Source: Thioalkalivibrio sp. ALJ21 (GTDB taxonomy: Bacteria > Pseudomonadota > Gammaproteobacteria > Ectothiorhodospirales > Ectothiorhodospiraceae). From it: a DNA stretch of 64,000 nt. A model generated the notes under the pieces. It did not search any database and was not told the origin of the DNA. It saw only the letters and a list, made by a program, of their open reading frames with translations. A program made the position numbers and the translations under genes. Each line of letters begins with the position of its first letter. The stretch's first letter is position 1. Below are positions 18,051-27,280 of the stretch, piece after piece. Location of the stretch: the NCBI RefSeq assembly GCF_000378605.1, contig NZ_KB905156.1:973209-1037208 (forward strand), in the 5' to 3' direction.

Positions 18051-18875
18051 ATGCCCGAGGGCGACACCATCCACAAGCTGGCCCGGGCGCTGGGTCCGGT
18101 ACTGACCGGCGCCGCGCTGGAGGCCGTGTCGACCCGGTCCCGGCGTGGTGCGGCACTGGTGGAGCATGGGGCCATGGCTGCGCGTGGCGTGAGCGCGCGC
18201 GGCAAGCATCTGCTGATCGAGCTGGATGACGCCGCAGGCCGCGCCTGGCAGCTGCGCACGCACCTGGGCATGTACGGGACCTGGCACCAGTATGCGCCCG
18301 GGGCCGCCTGGTACAAGCCGGAGCATCAGGCCTGGGCCGTGCTGCGGCTGGTGGACCGGGTGCTGGTCTGTTTCCATCCGCGCGAACTCGCCTGGCAACC
18401 ACAGCCGGAGGGGCGCGGCGACCCGGAGCGGCTGGATGCGCGCGTGGGGCCGGACCTGCTGGACCCGGAGGTGGACCTGGCCGCAGTCGTCCGGCGCGTG
18501 CGTGTCCACAGCGACGCCGCGCGACCCGTCCTGGACGTGCTGCTGGATCAGTCGCTGGCGTCCGGCATCGGGAACATCTACAAGTCGGAGGTGCTGTTCC
18601 TGCACGGACGACATCCACTCGACCCGGTCGGCGCGATCACGGATGACGAGCTCCTGGCGCTCTATTGCGAGGCGGCGCGCCTGCTGCGGCGCAACCTCAA
18701 GCCGGGCCCGCGCATCACGCGTGACCGGGCCGAGACGGACGAGTACCTGAACGTGTACGGGCGCGGCGGGCAGGCCTGCCGCACCTGCGGGACACCGGTG
18801 GAGCGGGCGCTAGCGGGCGAGCACCTGCGCTCCACCTACTGGTGTCCGTCCTGCCAGCCGGGGAAACACGGATGA
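18051..18875 (+). CDS. nei: Endonuclease VIII-like DNA glycosylase (Fpg/Nei family)
   Basis: 274 residues. The start MPEGDTIHKLA is the Nei-type N terminus, with Pro2 as nucleophile and Glu3 as catalytic acid. A helix-two-turns-helix region (SGIGNIYKSEVLF) and a zinc finger CRTC...CPSC at the C terminus complete the family plan. It excises oxidised pyrimidines. The last four residues (GKHG) and the TGA stop are encoded by a remnant of the repeat element, so the original C-terminal end was probably replaced, without loss of the zinc finger. Confidence 0.92.
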   Translation: MPEGDTIHKLARALGPVLTGAALEAVSTRSRRGAALVEHGAMAARGVSARGKHLLIELDDAAGRAWQLRTHLGMYGTWHQYAPGAAWYKPEHQAWAVLRLVDRVLVCFHPRELAWQPQPEGRGDPERLDARVGPDLLDPEVDLAAVVRRVRVHSDAARPVLDVLLDQSLASGIGNIYKSEVLFLHGRHPLDPVGAITDDELLALYCEAARLLRRNLKPGPRITRDRAETDEYLNVYGRGGQACRTCGTPVERALAGEHLRSTYWCPSCQPGKHG

Positions 18876-18936
18876 ATGTACACGCTCGCGTTGGTACCCC
18901 AGGGAACCCGGCGGCGGGTACGGGCCACCAACGGGT
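18861..18936. repeat. Remnant of the MITE-like element (one end, possibly internally deleted)
   Basis: Bases 18861-18903 match one terminus of the 299-bp element (GGGAAACAC then AATGTACACGCTCGCG then TTGGTACCCCAGG), with the first T of the CTGATCA block changed. The sequence then diverges, but an ACCAACG at about 18928-18934 pairs with CGTTGGT at about 18889-18895, so a hairpin remains. It supplies the stop codon of nei and may act as a weak terminator before the next gene. Confidence 0.75.
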
Positions 18937-18959
18937 ACGGACCTAACGAGGGCAGGGAC

Positions 18960-20120
18960 ATGGACAAGCGATATCCGGGTCGGTTGCTGGCGGCCCCGTT
19001 GCTGGGCGGGCTTCTGGTGGCCTGCGGGGGTTCGGCCGGGATCGCGGCCGAGGAATTCTCCACCGCCGACGGCGAGCTGAGGGGCGAGGTCCTGCACTCG
19101 GGGCTCAATCACCCCTGGGCGATCGCCTTTCTGCCGGATGGCGGGGCGCTGATCAGCGAGCGGCCCGGGCAGCTGCGCTATTTCCCCGACGCGGAGAACC
19201 TCGAGGGGCGCGGCGAGATGGTCTCCGGCCTGCCGGACGACCTGGTTTCGCAGAACCAGGGTGGGCTGCTGGATCTGGCCCTGCATCCGGATTACGAGGA
19301 CAACGGCTGGCTGTACTTCACCTATTCCGCGCAGGTGGAGGGCGGTCAGACGACGCGCCTGGCCCGCGGGCAGTTCACGGACGGGGCGCTGGAGGCGGTC
19401 GAGGTGCTGTTCTCCGCCGAGCCGGCGGCCCGTGGCGGGCGCCACTTCGGCTCGCGCATCGTGTTCGACGACGAGGGCTATGTGTACGTCAGCATTGGCG
19501 ATCGTGGCGACCAGGATCGCGCCCAGAAGAAGGACGACCATGCCGGCAGCATCGTGCGCCTGCACGATGATGGCTCGGTGCCCGACGACAACCCGTTCGT
19601 GGACGAGGATGGCGCACATCCCGAGCTTTGGGTGATCGGCGTGCGCAACCCGCAGGGGATGGTGATCGATCCCGAGACCGGCACCTTCTGGCAGAACGAG
19701 CACGGGCCGCGCGGTGGCGACGAGGTGAACATCATCGAGCCCGGCCTGAACTACGGCTGGCCGGTGATCTCGCATGGCGGCGCCTACTCCGGCGGCCCGA
19801 TCGGTACCGGCGAGTCCGAGAAGGAGGGGATGGAGTCCGCCATCCACTACTGGACGCCGGCCATTGCCCCGTCCGGCATGGCGATCCTGCGTGATTCCGC
19901 CTTTGCCGCCTGGGATGGCGATCTGCTGGTGGGTGGCCTGCGGGGCCAGACCCTGCGCCGGCTGACCTTCGAGGGCCGCGAGCTGGTCAACGAGGAAGAC
20001 CTGCTCCCCGATCTTGGCCGCCGCATCCGCGATGTGCGCGTGCACGATGGCGCGATTTACGTGCTGACCGACCACAACCCGGGCGAGCTGATCCGGCTGA
20101 CCCCGGCCGACCCCGGCTGA
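18960..20120 (+). CDS. PQQ-dependent soluble aldose sugar dehydrogenase-like lipoprotein
   Basis: 386 residues. The signal sequence ends in lipobox LLVAC (Cys22), so it is a predicted periplasmic lipoprotein. The body is the six-bladed GDSL-less sugar dehydrogenase fold of the YliI/Asd family: [19 protein letters not shown], the [13 protein letters not shown] block, [20 protein letters not shown] and [10 protein letters not shown]. These enzymes oxidise aldoses with PQQ, but no PQQ synthesis gene is in the window. ATG 18960 was chosen over the in-frame ATG at 18876, because that one lies in the repeat remnant and would precede the signal peptide. Confidence 0.88.
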   Translation: MDKRYPGRLLAAPLLGGLLVACGGSAGIAAEEFSTADGELRGEVLHSGLNHPWAIAFLPDGGALISERPGQLRYFPDAENLEGRGEMVSGLPDDLVSQNQGGLLDLALHPDYEDNGWLYFTYSAQVEGGQTTRLARGQFTDGALEAVEVLFSAEPAARGGRHFGSRIVFDDEGYVYVSIGDRGDQDRAQKKDDHAGSIVRLHDDGSVPDDNPFVDEDGAHPELWVIGVRNPQGMVIDPETGTFWQNEHGPRGGDEVNIIEPGLNYGWPVISHGGAYSGGPIGTGESEKEGMESAIHYWTPAIAPSGMAILRDSAFAAWDGDLLVGGLRGQTLRRLTFEGRELVNEEDLLPDLGRRIRDVRVHDGAIYVLTDHNPGELIRLTPADPG

Positions 20121-20151
20121 CGAATCCACGTTTCCGGAAGGAGCCCTTGTG

Positions 20152-20787
20152 ATGTTTGCGTTTTCCGAGCCGCGCATGCCCGCGCCCGAGGAGGCCCTGC
20201 CCGGGCGCGACGAGCCGCTGCCGGTCCCGCCACGGCACATGGTGCTGGGCACGCCACTCGCGCCGCCTTATCCGGACGGCATGCAGGTGCTGCATGTGGG
20301 CATGGGCTGCTTCTGGGGAGCAGAACGGCTGTTCTGGCAGACCGACGGTGTGTATTCGACCAGTGTGGGCTATGGCGGTGGCTACACCCGCAACCCGACC
20401 TACCGGGAGGTCTGTTCCGGGCAGACCGGGCACACGGAACTGGTGCGTGTGGTGTTCGATCCGGCCCGGGTGTCGATCGATACGCTGTTGCGAGTGTTCT
20501 GGGAGGGGCACGACCCGACCCAGGGCATGCGCCAGGGCAATGATGTCGGCACGCAGTACCGCTCCGCGATCTATGTGGACTCCGCCGAACAGCAGGCGGC
20601 GGCCGAGGTCAGCCGCGAGCGCTACCAGGCGGCGCTGGACGCCGCGGGGCGTGGCGCCATCACCACGGAGATTCAGCCGCTGGACGCCTGGTACTTCGCC
20701 GAGGACTACCACCAGCAGTACCTGGCAAAGGTGCCCAACGGCTACTGCGGCCTGGGTGGTCTGGGCGTGTCCTACCCCTCGGGCTGA
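20152..20787 (+). CDS. msrA: Peptide methionine-S-sulfoxide reductase A
   Basis: 211 residues. The catalytic Cys53 lies in [12 protein letters not shown], followed by [17 protein letters not shown] and the DVGTQYRS block, all standard for MsrA. It repairs methionine-S-sulfoxide. The N-terminal extension of about 45 residues resembles the E. coli enzyme. GGAAGGAG at 20136-20143 fits ATG 20152 better than the GTG one codon earlier. Convergent with dut. Confidence 0.96.
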   Translation: MFAFSEPRMPAPEEALPGRDEPLPVPPRHMVLGTPLAPPYPDGMQVLHVGMGCFWGAERLFWQTDGVYSTSVGYGGGYTRNPTYREVCSGQTGHTELVRVVFDPARVSIDTLLRVFWEGHDPTQGMRQGNDVGTQYRSAIYVDSAEQQAAAEVSRERYQAALDAAGRGAITTEIQPLDAWYFAEDYHQQYLAKVPNGYCGLGGLGVSYPSG

Positions 20788-20805
20788 GGGATCATCGGGT
20801 CGCGG

Positions 20806-21267
20806 TCATCCGCGGCCGGAGGAGCCGAAGCCGCCGACGCCACGGGCGCTCTCCTCGAAGTCCTCGACCACGCGAAAGCGCGGCTGCACCACCGGGACGA
20901 TCACCAGCTGCGCCAGGCGCTCGCCCACCTCCAGGGTGTACGCCTGGGTACCCCGGTTCCAGCAGGAAACCATCAGCGGCCCCTGGTAGTCGGCGTCGAT
21001 CAGCCCGACCAGGTTGCCCAGCACCAGACCGTGCTTGTGGCCCAGCCCGGAACGGGGGAGGATCATCCCGGCGTAGCTCGGGTCCTCGATATGAATCGAA
21101 AGCCCGGTCGGGATCAGTTCGGCGGTGCCCGGCTCCAGCGTCAGCGGGGCCTCGATCATCGCACGCAGGTCGACGCCGGCCGAGCCGTCGGTGGCCGGGG
21201 CGGGCAGCGGGAAGTCCGCGCCCATGCGCGGGTCCAGGATCTTCAGGTCAATCTCGCGGGCGGGCAT
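20806..21267 (-). CDS. dut: Deoxyuridine 5'-triphosphate nucleotidohydrolase
   Basis: 153 residues. The five dUTPase motifs are visible: [37 protein letters not shown] and the C-terminal [12 protein letters not shown]-loop-like arm. It hydrolyses dUTP to dUMP, limiting uracil in DNA. It lies 10 bases after coaBC, the usual gammaproteobacterial order, and is the last gene of a three-gene leftward operon. Confidence 0.97.
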   Translation of the reverse strand: MPAREIDLKILDPRMGADFPLPAPATDGSAGVDLRAMIEAPLTLEPGTAELIPTGLSIHIEDPSYAGMILPRSGLGHKHGLVLGNLVGLIDADYQGPLMVSCWNRGTQAYTLEVGERLAQLVIVPVVQPRFRVVEDFEESARGVGGFGSSGRG

Positions 21268-21277
21268 TCGGGGTTCC

Positions 21278-22495
21278 TTAATCCGTTTCGCATTCGGCCA
21301 GGCGCTCGACGATCAGGTCGATCAGCGCCCGTGCCAGTTGGGTCTTCGGCTGGCTGGGGAGCCGGCGCTCGCCGCCCTCCCAGAGGCACAGCAGTTCGTT
21401 GTCGGGTGTGCCAAAGGCGCGGCCCTCGCCGACCCGGTTGGCGGCGATCAGGTCGAGCCCCTTGGCGCGGCGCTTGGCCTCGGCGTGTTCGCGCAGGTGC
21501 TCGGTCTCGGCCGCGAAGCCGACCAGGAACGGGCGCCGGGGGAGCGAGGCCGCCTGTGTTGCCGCCTCGGCCAGGATGTCCCGAGTACGCTCCAGTGCCA
21601 GGTGCATCACCGGGTCGGACTTCTTGATCTTCTGCGCCTGCGGTTCGGCCGGGCGGTAGTCGGCCACGGCCGCGGCCGCGATCAGGATGTCGGTCTCGGG
21701 CAGTCGATCCATCACCGTGGCGTGCATGGCGGCGGCCGTTTCCGTGGCAATGCCCGCGACGCCCGCGGGTACGGCCTCGGCCGTCGGGCCATGCACCAGG
21801 GTCACGTGCGCGCCCGCGTCGCGCGCGGCCGCGGCCAGGGCAAAGCCCATGCGCCCGGAGCTGCGGTTGCCGATAAAGCGCACGGGGTCGATCGGCTCGA
21901 AGGTGGGGCCGGCGGTGATCAGTGCGTGGCGCCCGGCCAGCGGGGCGTGGGCCGGCTGCAGCAGCTCCCGCGCAATCGCGGCAGGCTCGCGCATGCGGCC
22001 TTCGCCCTGCTCGCCACAGGCCTGGTCACCGCTGTCCGGCCCGATCAGGGTTACGCCGCGCTCGCTCAGGGTTGCAATATTGGCCTGCGTGGCGGGGTGG
22101 GCCCACATGCGATGGTTCATCGCCGGTGCCAGGGCGACCGGCGCGGTCGTGGCCAGCAGCAGCGTACTCAGCAGGTCGTCCGCCAGGCCCTGGGCGTAGC
22201 GGGCGATCAGGCTGGCGCTGGCCGGGGCGACCACGATGCGGTCGGCCCAGCGCGCCAGGGCGATGTGATCCATGCCGGATTCCGCCTCGGCGTCCAGCAG
22301 CTCGGTGCGCACCGGCGCGCCGGACAGGGCCTGGAAGGTCAGCGGGGTCACGAAGGCGCGGGCGCCGGCCGTCATCACCACGCGCACCTCGCAGCCGGCG
22401 CGCTTCAGCTCGCGCACCAGCTCGCAGGCCTTGTAGGCGGCGATGCCGCCGCTGACGCCGATCAGAATCCGTGGCTGGTGGTCGTGGTCCATCAT
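21278..22495 (-). CDS. coaBC: Bifunctional phosphopantothenoylcysteine decarboxylase/phosphopantothenate-cysteine ligase
   Basis: 405 residues. The N-terminal CoaC flavoprotein half opens with [13 protein letters not shown] and includes the substrate region PAMNHRMW; the C-terminal CoaB half starts at about 188 with [20 protein letters not shown] and contains the GRMG and ADYRP segments. It performs two successive steps of coenzyme A synthesis. Spacing to DUF502 upstream and dut downstream is 10 bases on each side. Confidence 0.96.
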   Translation of the reverse strand: MMDHDHQPRILIGVSGGIAAYKACELVRELKRAGCEVRVVMTAGARAFVTPLTFQALSGAPVRTELLDAEAESGMDHIALARWADRIVVAPASASLIARYAQGLADDLLSTLLLATTAPVALAPAMNHRMWAHPATQANIATLSERGVTLIGPDSGDQACGEQGEGRMREPAAIARELLQPAHAPLAGRHALITAGPTFEPIDPVRFIGNRSSGRMGFALAAAARDAGAHVTLVHGPTAEAVPAGVAGIATETAAAMHATVMDRLPETDILIAAAAVADYRPAEPQAQKIKKSDPVMHLALERTRDILAEAATQAASLPRRPFLVGFAAETEHLREHAEAKRRAKGLDLIAANRVGEGRAFGTPDNELLCLWEGGERRLPSQPKTQLARALIDLIVERLAECETD

Positions 22496-22505
22496 GCAGC
22501 GAATT

Positions 22506-23108
22506 CTACCCGGTTCCCTTGTCCTGGCGCGCGGAGACGCCGGCGGTCAGGGCATAGCGCATCGCGTCCTCCAGCGACAGGTCCAGTGGCTCGATGCGAT
22601 CGCGCGGCAGCATCAGCGTGTAGCCGCCGATCTGGTAACTCATCGGCATGTAGACCGCGATCGTCTCCGGGCCGCCCAGGTTGTCCGGCAGTCCCTCGAA
22701 GTCCTCGCGGGTGACGAAGCCGACCAGCTTGAAGTCGCTGCCCGGGAAGGTGACCAGTACGGCCTGTCCGAAGCGCTGGTGGATGTCGCCGGAAAGGAGG
22801 TTGGTCACGTCGCGCACGGTCCCGTGGATGGTCTTGATCACCGGGATGCGCTGCATCAGCGATTCCACCCAGTCGAACAGGCCGCGCACCACATAAGCCT
22901 GTAGCAGCACGCCCAGCGCGAATACCAGCCCCAGCCCGGCGAGGATGCCCAGGCCCGGAAAATACAGGGCATCGGGCAGAATCGCGCGCAGCAGCCCGCC
23001 CAGTACCGTCTCGGCCGTGGTGCCCAGCCACCAGAGCAGGGCCAGGGTGATGACCAGGGGCAGGATGGCCGCCAGGCCGGTCAGGAAGGTCCGGGAAATC
23101 TTGCGCAC
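22506..23108 (-). CDS. DUF502 membrane protein
   Basis: 200 residues from GTG 23108. Two hydrophobic helices (about 8-30 and 52-78) are followed by a DUF502 soluble part with IHGTVRDVTNLL and PNLGG/PMSYQIGG-type blocks. The function is unknown. GTG 23108 follows GGAG at suitable spacing. A longer in-frame reading begins with TTG at 23141, but that codon lies inside the repeat element at 23125-23423 and its residues are not conserved, so I reject it. The element ends 16 bases before this GTG and may carry or displace the promoter. Confidence 0.86.
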   Translation of the reverse strand: MRKISRTFLTGLAAILPLVITLALLWWLGTTAETVLGGLLRAILPDALYFPGLGILAGLGLVFALGVLLQAYVVRGLFDWVESLMQRIPVIKTIHGTVRDVTNLLSGDIHQRFGQAVLVTFPGSDFKLVGFVTREDFEGLPDNLGGPETIAVYMPMSYQIGGYTLMLPRDRIEPLDLSLEDAMRYALTAGVSARQDKGTG

Positions 23109-23124
23109 CTGCAGTCTCCATCCT

Positions 23125-23423
23125 AGGGAAACACTGATCAATGTACACGCTCGCGCTCGAGTCGCTTTTGCGTGCGAACAAGGCGCGGTGAGCGCAGTGT
23201 AGCCGAGCTACATAAGCGAGCCGCAACGCCGTTCGCGCGCCCGTTTTTGATAGCAACGGGCGGCCGAGCCCCTTCGTTCATTAAGTTGTGGGGTTGGCAC
23301 CCCAGGTTCCCCGATCCTGCGTTGCGCCGCTTGCGGGTAGAACCACTACCCGCTGCACGACGCGCCTTGTCTCGGAAAACCTGGGGTACCAACGCGAGCG
23401 TGTACATTGATCAGTGTTTCCCT
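23125..23423. mobile_element. MITE-like element, full copy 2 (299 bp)
   Basis: Same length and same layout as the copy at 9926. The terminal inverted repeats are perfect for about 30 bases, beginning AGGGAAACACTGATCAATG. The flanks are TA on the left (23124-23125) and TG on the right (23423-23424), so a TA duplication is not intact here. Internal hairpins are at 23198-23212 and 23333-23353; their stem bases differ from copy 1 in a compensatory way. It lies between DUF502 (leftward) and the metallo-beta-lactamase-fold gene (rightward), so it may contribute to promoters on both sides. Confidence 0.85.
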
Positions 23424-23531
23424 GGGGGAGGCCCCGATGCTATCAGTTTCGGCCGCGTAGGCGGCGCAGCGCACTTTGTGGGGTCTGGCGGGTCTATTCT
23501 TCACGATCGGGAATATTCGGGGGTGATTGCG
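23424..23531 (+). other. Leader between repeat element and MBL-fold gene
   Basis: 108 bases with no gene. An AT-richer patch (tctattcttcacgatcggga, about 23491-23510) could hold a promoter but no clear hexamer pair is seen. An in-frame extension of the next gene into the repeat is open but has no signal of coding. Confidence 0.4.
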
Positions 23532-24503
23532 ATGCAGGGATGGAAGCCATTGGGTGTGGTACTGACGGGCCTGGTGATGGCATTCGCCTTCACGACGGCG
23601 TCACCGGCTGGCGAGCCGGCGGCGCCCGAGGACTACGAAATGCAGCCCGAGGCCGTGGCCCCCGGGGTCTATGCCGTGATGACATCGGCGCGCGATTTCC
23701 CCAGCCGCGAGAATCTCGGCTGGAACGCCAACATGGCGTTCGTGGTGACCGACGACGGGGTGCTCGTGTTCGATACGGGCTCGTCCGAGACCATGGGTGT
23801 GGCCCTGCGCGAGGCCATCCGCGAGGTGACCGACCTCCCGGTGCGCTGGGTCGTGAACAGCCATAGTCATGGTGACCACTGGCTGGGCAATCATGCCTTT
23901 GCCGAGGACGAGCCGGAGATCATGGCTGGCCCCGAGGCCATCGAGCGTATGGAGGCGGAGGCCGAGACCTGGGTCGAGAACTTTCGCGAGATGACCGATG
24001 GCGCGACCGGCGATACCACACCACTGCTGCCCAACACCCCCGTGGACGAGCGCATCACACGTGACCTGGGCGGTACCGAGGTGGTGATCTTTCCCTCCGG
24101 TGGCGCCCACTCCCCGGGTGACCTGATCGTCTGGTTGCCGCAGACAAAGGTCCTGCTGGCTGGGGATGTGGTGTACAGCGATCGCGCACCCTCGGTCTGG
24201 GACGGCGACGTCGCGCAGTGGATCGATCTGCTGGACGAGTTGATCGCGCTGGAACCCGATGTGGTCGTGCCCGGCCACGGCCGGATCGAGGGGGCGGAGA
24301 CCCTGCCGCGCCTGCAGAACTATCTGGTCACCCTCTGGGACGCGATCGAGGAGGGCGTGGAGCAGGGGCTGGCCGACTTCGAGACCGTGCCCCTCGTGCG
24401 CGAGCGCATGGCGGACATCATTGATGACTACCCGGGTTTTGAGGACAAGATCGACCGCTCGGTGGCCACAACCTACCCCGATGTCGAGGCCGCGGTGTTC
24501 TGA
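23532..24503 (+). CDS. Periplasmic metallo-beta-lactamase-fold hydrolase
   Basis: 323 residues. A signal peptide covers about residues 1-26 (to ASPAGEPA). The zinc-binding HSHGDH is at 111-116; further ligands are the GGAHSPGD His and LLAGDVVYSD Asp, and the final PGHG. Close relatives are SoxH-like or quinoprotein-relay proteins of sulfur and methylotrophic bacteria, whose substrates are not settled. ATG 23532 is chosen because it directly precedes the hydrophobic signal. The gene is convergent with the LpxR-like gene. Confidence 0.85.
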   Translation: MQGWKPLGVVLTGLVMAFAFTTASPAGEPAAPEDYEMQPEAVAPGVYAVMTSARDFPSRENLGWNANMAFVVTDDGVLVFDTGSSETMGVALREAIREVTDLPVRWVVNSHSHGDHWLGNHAFAEDEPEIMAGPEAIERMEAEAETWVENFREMTDGATGDTTPLLPNTPVDERITRDLGGTEVVIFPSGGAHSPGDLIVWLPQTKVLLAGDVVYSDRAPSVWDGDVAQWIDLLDELIALEPDVVVPGHGRIEGAETLPRLQNYLVTLWDAIEEGVEQGLADFETVPLVRERMADIIDDYPGFEDKIDRSVATTYPDVEAAVF

Positions 24504-24519
24504 GGCGCGTGGCCGGAGG

Positions 24520-25503
24520 TCAGAACTGCCAGGTGGCGTGCAGCGAGCCGAATTCCGCTGCACGCTTGGCCTGGCCACTGAACTCGCGTGAGCGCCAGAC
24601 GTGGGTGTAGCCCAGCCGCACCCCACCCACATGGAACACGAACCCGGCGGTCAGCTCTCCCACTGCCGGGTGCTTGTCCACCGAGGGCCCGTCGCGAAAC
24701 AGGGGGCCGTCCAGGAACAGGTCATAGGCCATCAGCCGGGTATCCACCCCCGCGAACAGATAGCCGCCCGTGGAGCCGACCGTCTCGAACGTATGCGAAC
24801 CCGATAGCGCCGGGTTGATCCGGGGCGGGCCGTAGTCGCGCGGCAGGTTCCGGCCGGCGCGTACGATCGCGCCCGCATTGGCGAAGGTGAACGGGCTGCC
24901 CACGGTCGCGCCCCAGTGCGGGGTCAGGTCCCAGCCCCAGCCGCCCTCGGCGCGATGCGAGTGTCCGCGCAGCTGGCGCTCGTAGCCCACCATCAGGGTC
25001 GCCTCGTTGCCGATCTGGTCGTCCCACCCCTGTGGCTGTGGTGCGCTGGACCAGCTGTGGACTTCCTTTTGTGTGCGGTCGGCCAGCGAGGCGGGCCCGA
25101 CGGTGCCCACGGTGACCTGCAGCCGGTCCAGGCGGTCGCCATGATCCTCGGCCAGGCTGAAGTTCAGGTACAGCCAGCCGGCGTAGGGGCGGTCGTCCGG
25201 GTCCGCGGGGGAGCGCTCGATATCCTCCGGGGTGTACATGTTCTGGCCCAGGTGGATGGCCGATTTCAGGCGGCCGCGTTCCTCGCGGTCGACGAAGTAC
25301 GGCAGGGCGTCGGCGACCCGCTGCAGCCAGGGGGGTACGCGCTCCTCGCTGCGCGTCCAGCCGATGCGGAAGCCATTGGTGTAGTAGCGGTCCTCGCCGG
25401 CGAACAGGTCGTTCTCGAACTCGAAGTGCAGTGCGTCGACGCCGCGCTCGGCGGCGGCCGGCGCCGCTGCGAGACCCAGCGCGACAACCAGCCCGCAGGC
25501 CAT
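24520..25503 (-). CDS. LpxR-like outer-membrane lipid A deacylase (DUF2219)
   Basis: 327 residues. A signal peptide (MACGLVVALGLAAAPAAA) leads into the DUF2219 beta-barrel. The first mature strands hold FEFENDLFAGED and YYTNG, which contain the Asn-Asp of the LpxR active site; the GPASLADRTQKEVH block provides the catalytic His. The terminal Phe (WQF) is the outer-membrane barrel signal. LpxR removes the 3'-acyloxyacyl group from lipid A. ATG 25503 is preferred, with GTG 25512 possible; longer readings overlap the divergent antiporter gene. Confidence 0.85.
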   Translation of the reverse strand: MACGLVVALGLAAAPAAAERGVDALHFEFENDLFAGEDRYYTNGFRIGWTRSEERVPPWLQRVADALPYFVDREERGRLKSAIHLGQNMYTPEDIERSPADPDDRPYAGWLYLNFSLAEDHGDRLDRLQVTVGTVGPASLADRTQKEVHSWSSAPQPQGWDDQIGNEATLMVGYERQLRGHSHRAEGGWGWDLTPHWGATVGSPFTFANAGAIVRAGRNLPRDYGPPRINPALSGSHTFETVGSTGGYLFAGVDTRLMAYDLFLDGPLFRDGPSVDKHPAVGELTAGFVFHVGGVRLGYTHVWRSREFSGQAKRAAEFGSLHATWQF

Positions 25504-25558
25504 AACGCGCACCGTGCCGGCTGGGCGGATTGTGGGGGGCTTCCGGTATGATCGACGC

Positions 25559-27280
25559 ATGGACCTCTCCAACCAGATCATCTTCCTGGCGGCCATTGTG
25601 CTGCTGGGCAGCATCCTTTCGAGCGTGATCACCTCGCGGCTGGGCGTGCCCCTGCTGCTGGTGTTCCTGGTGATCGGTATGCTGCTCGGGCCGGAGGGCC
25701 CGGGCGGTCTCGAGGTGGAGAATATCACCCTGGCCTATCTGGTCGGCTCGGCCGCGCTCGCGATTATCCTGTTCGACGGCGGGATGCGCACACCGGCCCG
25801 CAATTTCCGTATCGGACTGAAGCCAGCCCTGGGGCTGGCGACGCTCGGGGTGCTCGTTACCTCCGGGCTGACCGGGGTGTTCGCCGTCTGGTGGCTGGGC
25901 CTGTCCTGGCTGGAGGGGATGCTGCTGGGGGCCATCGTGGGGTCCACCGACGCGGCTGCGGTGTTCTCGCTGTTGCGCTCGCGCGGGCTCGAACTGAAGA
26001 GCCGTGTCGGTGCCACGCTCGAGATCGAGTCCGGCTCCAACGATCCGATGGCGATCTTTCTGACCATCGTGCTGATCGAGCTGCTGCTGATGCCGGATCA
26101 GCAGTTCGGTGTGGTCGTCGCCGTCGAGTTTGTCCAGCAGATGGGGCTGGGCGCCCTGTTCGGTGTGGCGGGCGGTTTCGCCCTGCTGGCGCTGATCAAC
26201 CGGGTGCCGATGGCGGGCGGGCTGTACCCGCTGTTCGCGATGGCCGGGGCGCTGGCCATCTTCGGCCTGACCGGCCTGGTGGGCGGCTCGGGCTTTCTCG
26301 CCGTGTACCTGGCGGGGCTGCTGATCGGCAACCGCCCGCTGGAGGCCTCGCAGAACATCAAGCGCTTCCACGACGGGATCGCCTCGCTCGCACAGATCGG
26401 GATGTTCCTGATGCTCGGCATGCTGGTGACTCCCTCGGGCCTGCCGCCGGTGGCCCTGGATGCGGGGCTCGTCGCCGCGGTCCTGATCCTGGTTGCCCGG
26501 CCCCTGGCCGTATGGCTTTGCCTGTACCCGTTCCGTTTCCCCTGGCGCGAGCAGGTCTTCATCGCCTGGGTTGGCCTGCGCGGTGCGGTACCGATCATCC
26601 TGGCGCTGTTCCCGCTGCTCGCCGGGCTGGAACTGGCCGGATATTTCTTCCACGTGGTGTTCTTTGTGGTGCTGATCTCGCTGCTGGTGCAGGGCTGGAC
26701 CGTCGCGCCCTCGGCGCGCTGGCTGGGGCTGGAGCTGCCGCCGACCACTGCACGCGTACAGCGCACCGAGCTGGACATCCCCGGGCAGCAGGAGATGGAG
26801 CTGGTCGGTTATCGCCTGGCCGAGACCACGCCGGTGGTGCGCGAGGCGTGGTCGAACTTCCGCCTGCCGGGCAGCGCGCGGGTCGTGGCCCACCTGCGCG
26901 AGGGCAAGCTGCTGGACACGCTCGAGCTGCTCGATCTGCATGCCGGCGACCACCTCTACATCATGGTCGCCCCGGCCGACCTGCATGACCTCGACCGCCT
27001 GTTCGTCCCGCAGGACCAGGTACCGGAGCGTCTGACCGAGCGCAGCGTGTTCGGGGAGTTCGCCCTCAATGGCGACGCCCAGCTCGGCGCGGTCGGCATG
27101 GCCTACGGCGCCCCGGTCCCGCCCGAGCACCAGGGCGACACCCTGGAGGCCTACCTGCGCCGCGAACTCCAGGCCGAGCCGGTCGTTGGTGACGCCGTCG
27201 ATCTTGGCCCGATGCGCCTGGTGATCCGCGAGATGGACGGCGCCCGCATCACCAAGGTTGGGCTGAAGCTGCACCACTGA
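25559..27280 (+). CDS. Potassium/proton antiporter, CPA1 family with TrkA-C domain (CvrA/NhaP2-like)
   Basis: 573 residues. About 12 membrane helices span residues 5-385; helix V has the exchanger signature STDAAAVFSLL and ESGSNDPMA. A cytoplasmic TrkA-C-like part (about 405-485) and a CorC/HlyC-like C-terminal part (about 490-573) match NhaP2/CvrA K+/H+ antiporters. It would extrude K+ or Na+ against protons and so helps pH and volume control. ATG 25559 is used; the upstream extension overlaps lpxR. Transcribed divergently from the LpxR-like gene with 55 bases between. Confidence 0.9.
   Translation: MDLSNQIIFLAAIVLLGSILSSVITSRLGVPLLLVFLVIGMLLGPEGPGGLEVENITLAYLVGSAALAIILFDGGMRTPARNFRIGLKPALGLATLGVLVTSGLTGVFAVWWLGLSWLEGMLLGAIVGSTDAAAVFSLLRSRGLELKSRVGATLEIESGSNDPMAIFLTIVLIELLLMPDQQFGVVVAVEFVQQMGLGALFGVAGGFALLALINRVPMAGGLYPLFAMAGALAIFGLTGLVGGSGFLAVYLAGLLIGNRPLEASQNIKRFHDGIASLAQIGMFLMLGMLVTPSGLPPVALDAGLVAAVLILVARPLAVWLCLYPFRFPWREQVFIAWVGLRGAVPIILALFPLLAGLELAGYFFHVVFFVVLISLLVQGWTVAPSARWLGLELPPTTARVQRTELDIPGQQEMELVGYRLAETTPVVREAWSNFRLPGSARVVAHLREGKLLDTLELLDLHAGDHLYIMVAPADLHDLDRLFVPQDQVPERLTERSVFGEFALNGDAQLGAVGMAYGAPVPPEHQGDTLEAYLRRELQAEPVVGDAVDLGPMRLVIREMDGARITKVGLKLHH

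Noticed and set aside
23172-23531. 120-codon N-terminal extension of the metallo-beta-lactamase-fold gene through the repeat
   Set aside because: The signal peptide begins at ATG 23532; the extension consists of repeat sequence and carries no export signal.
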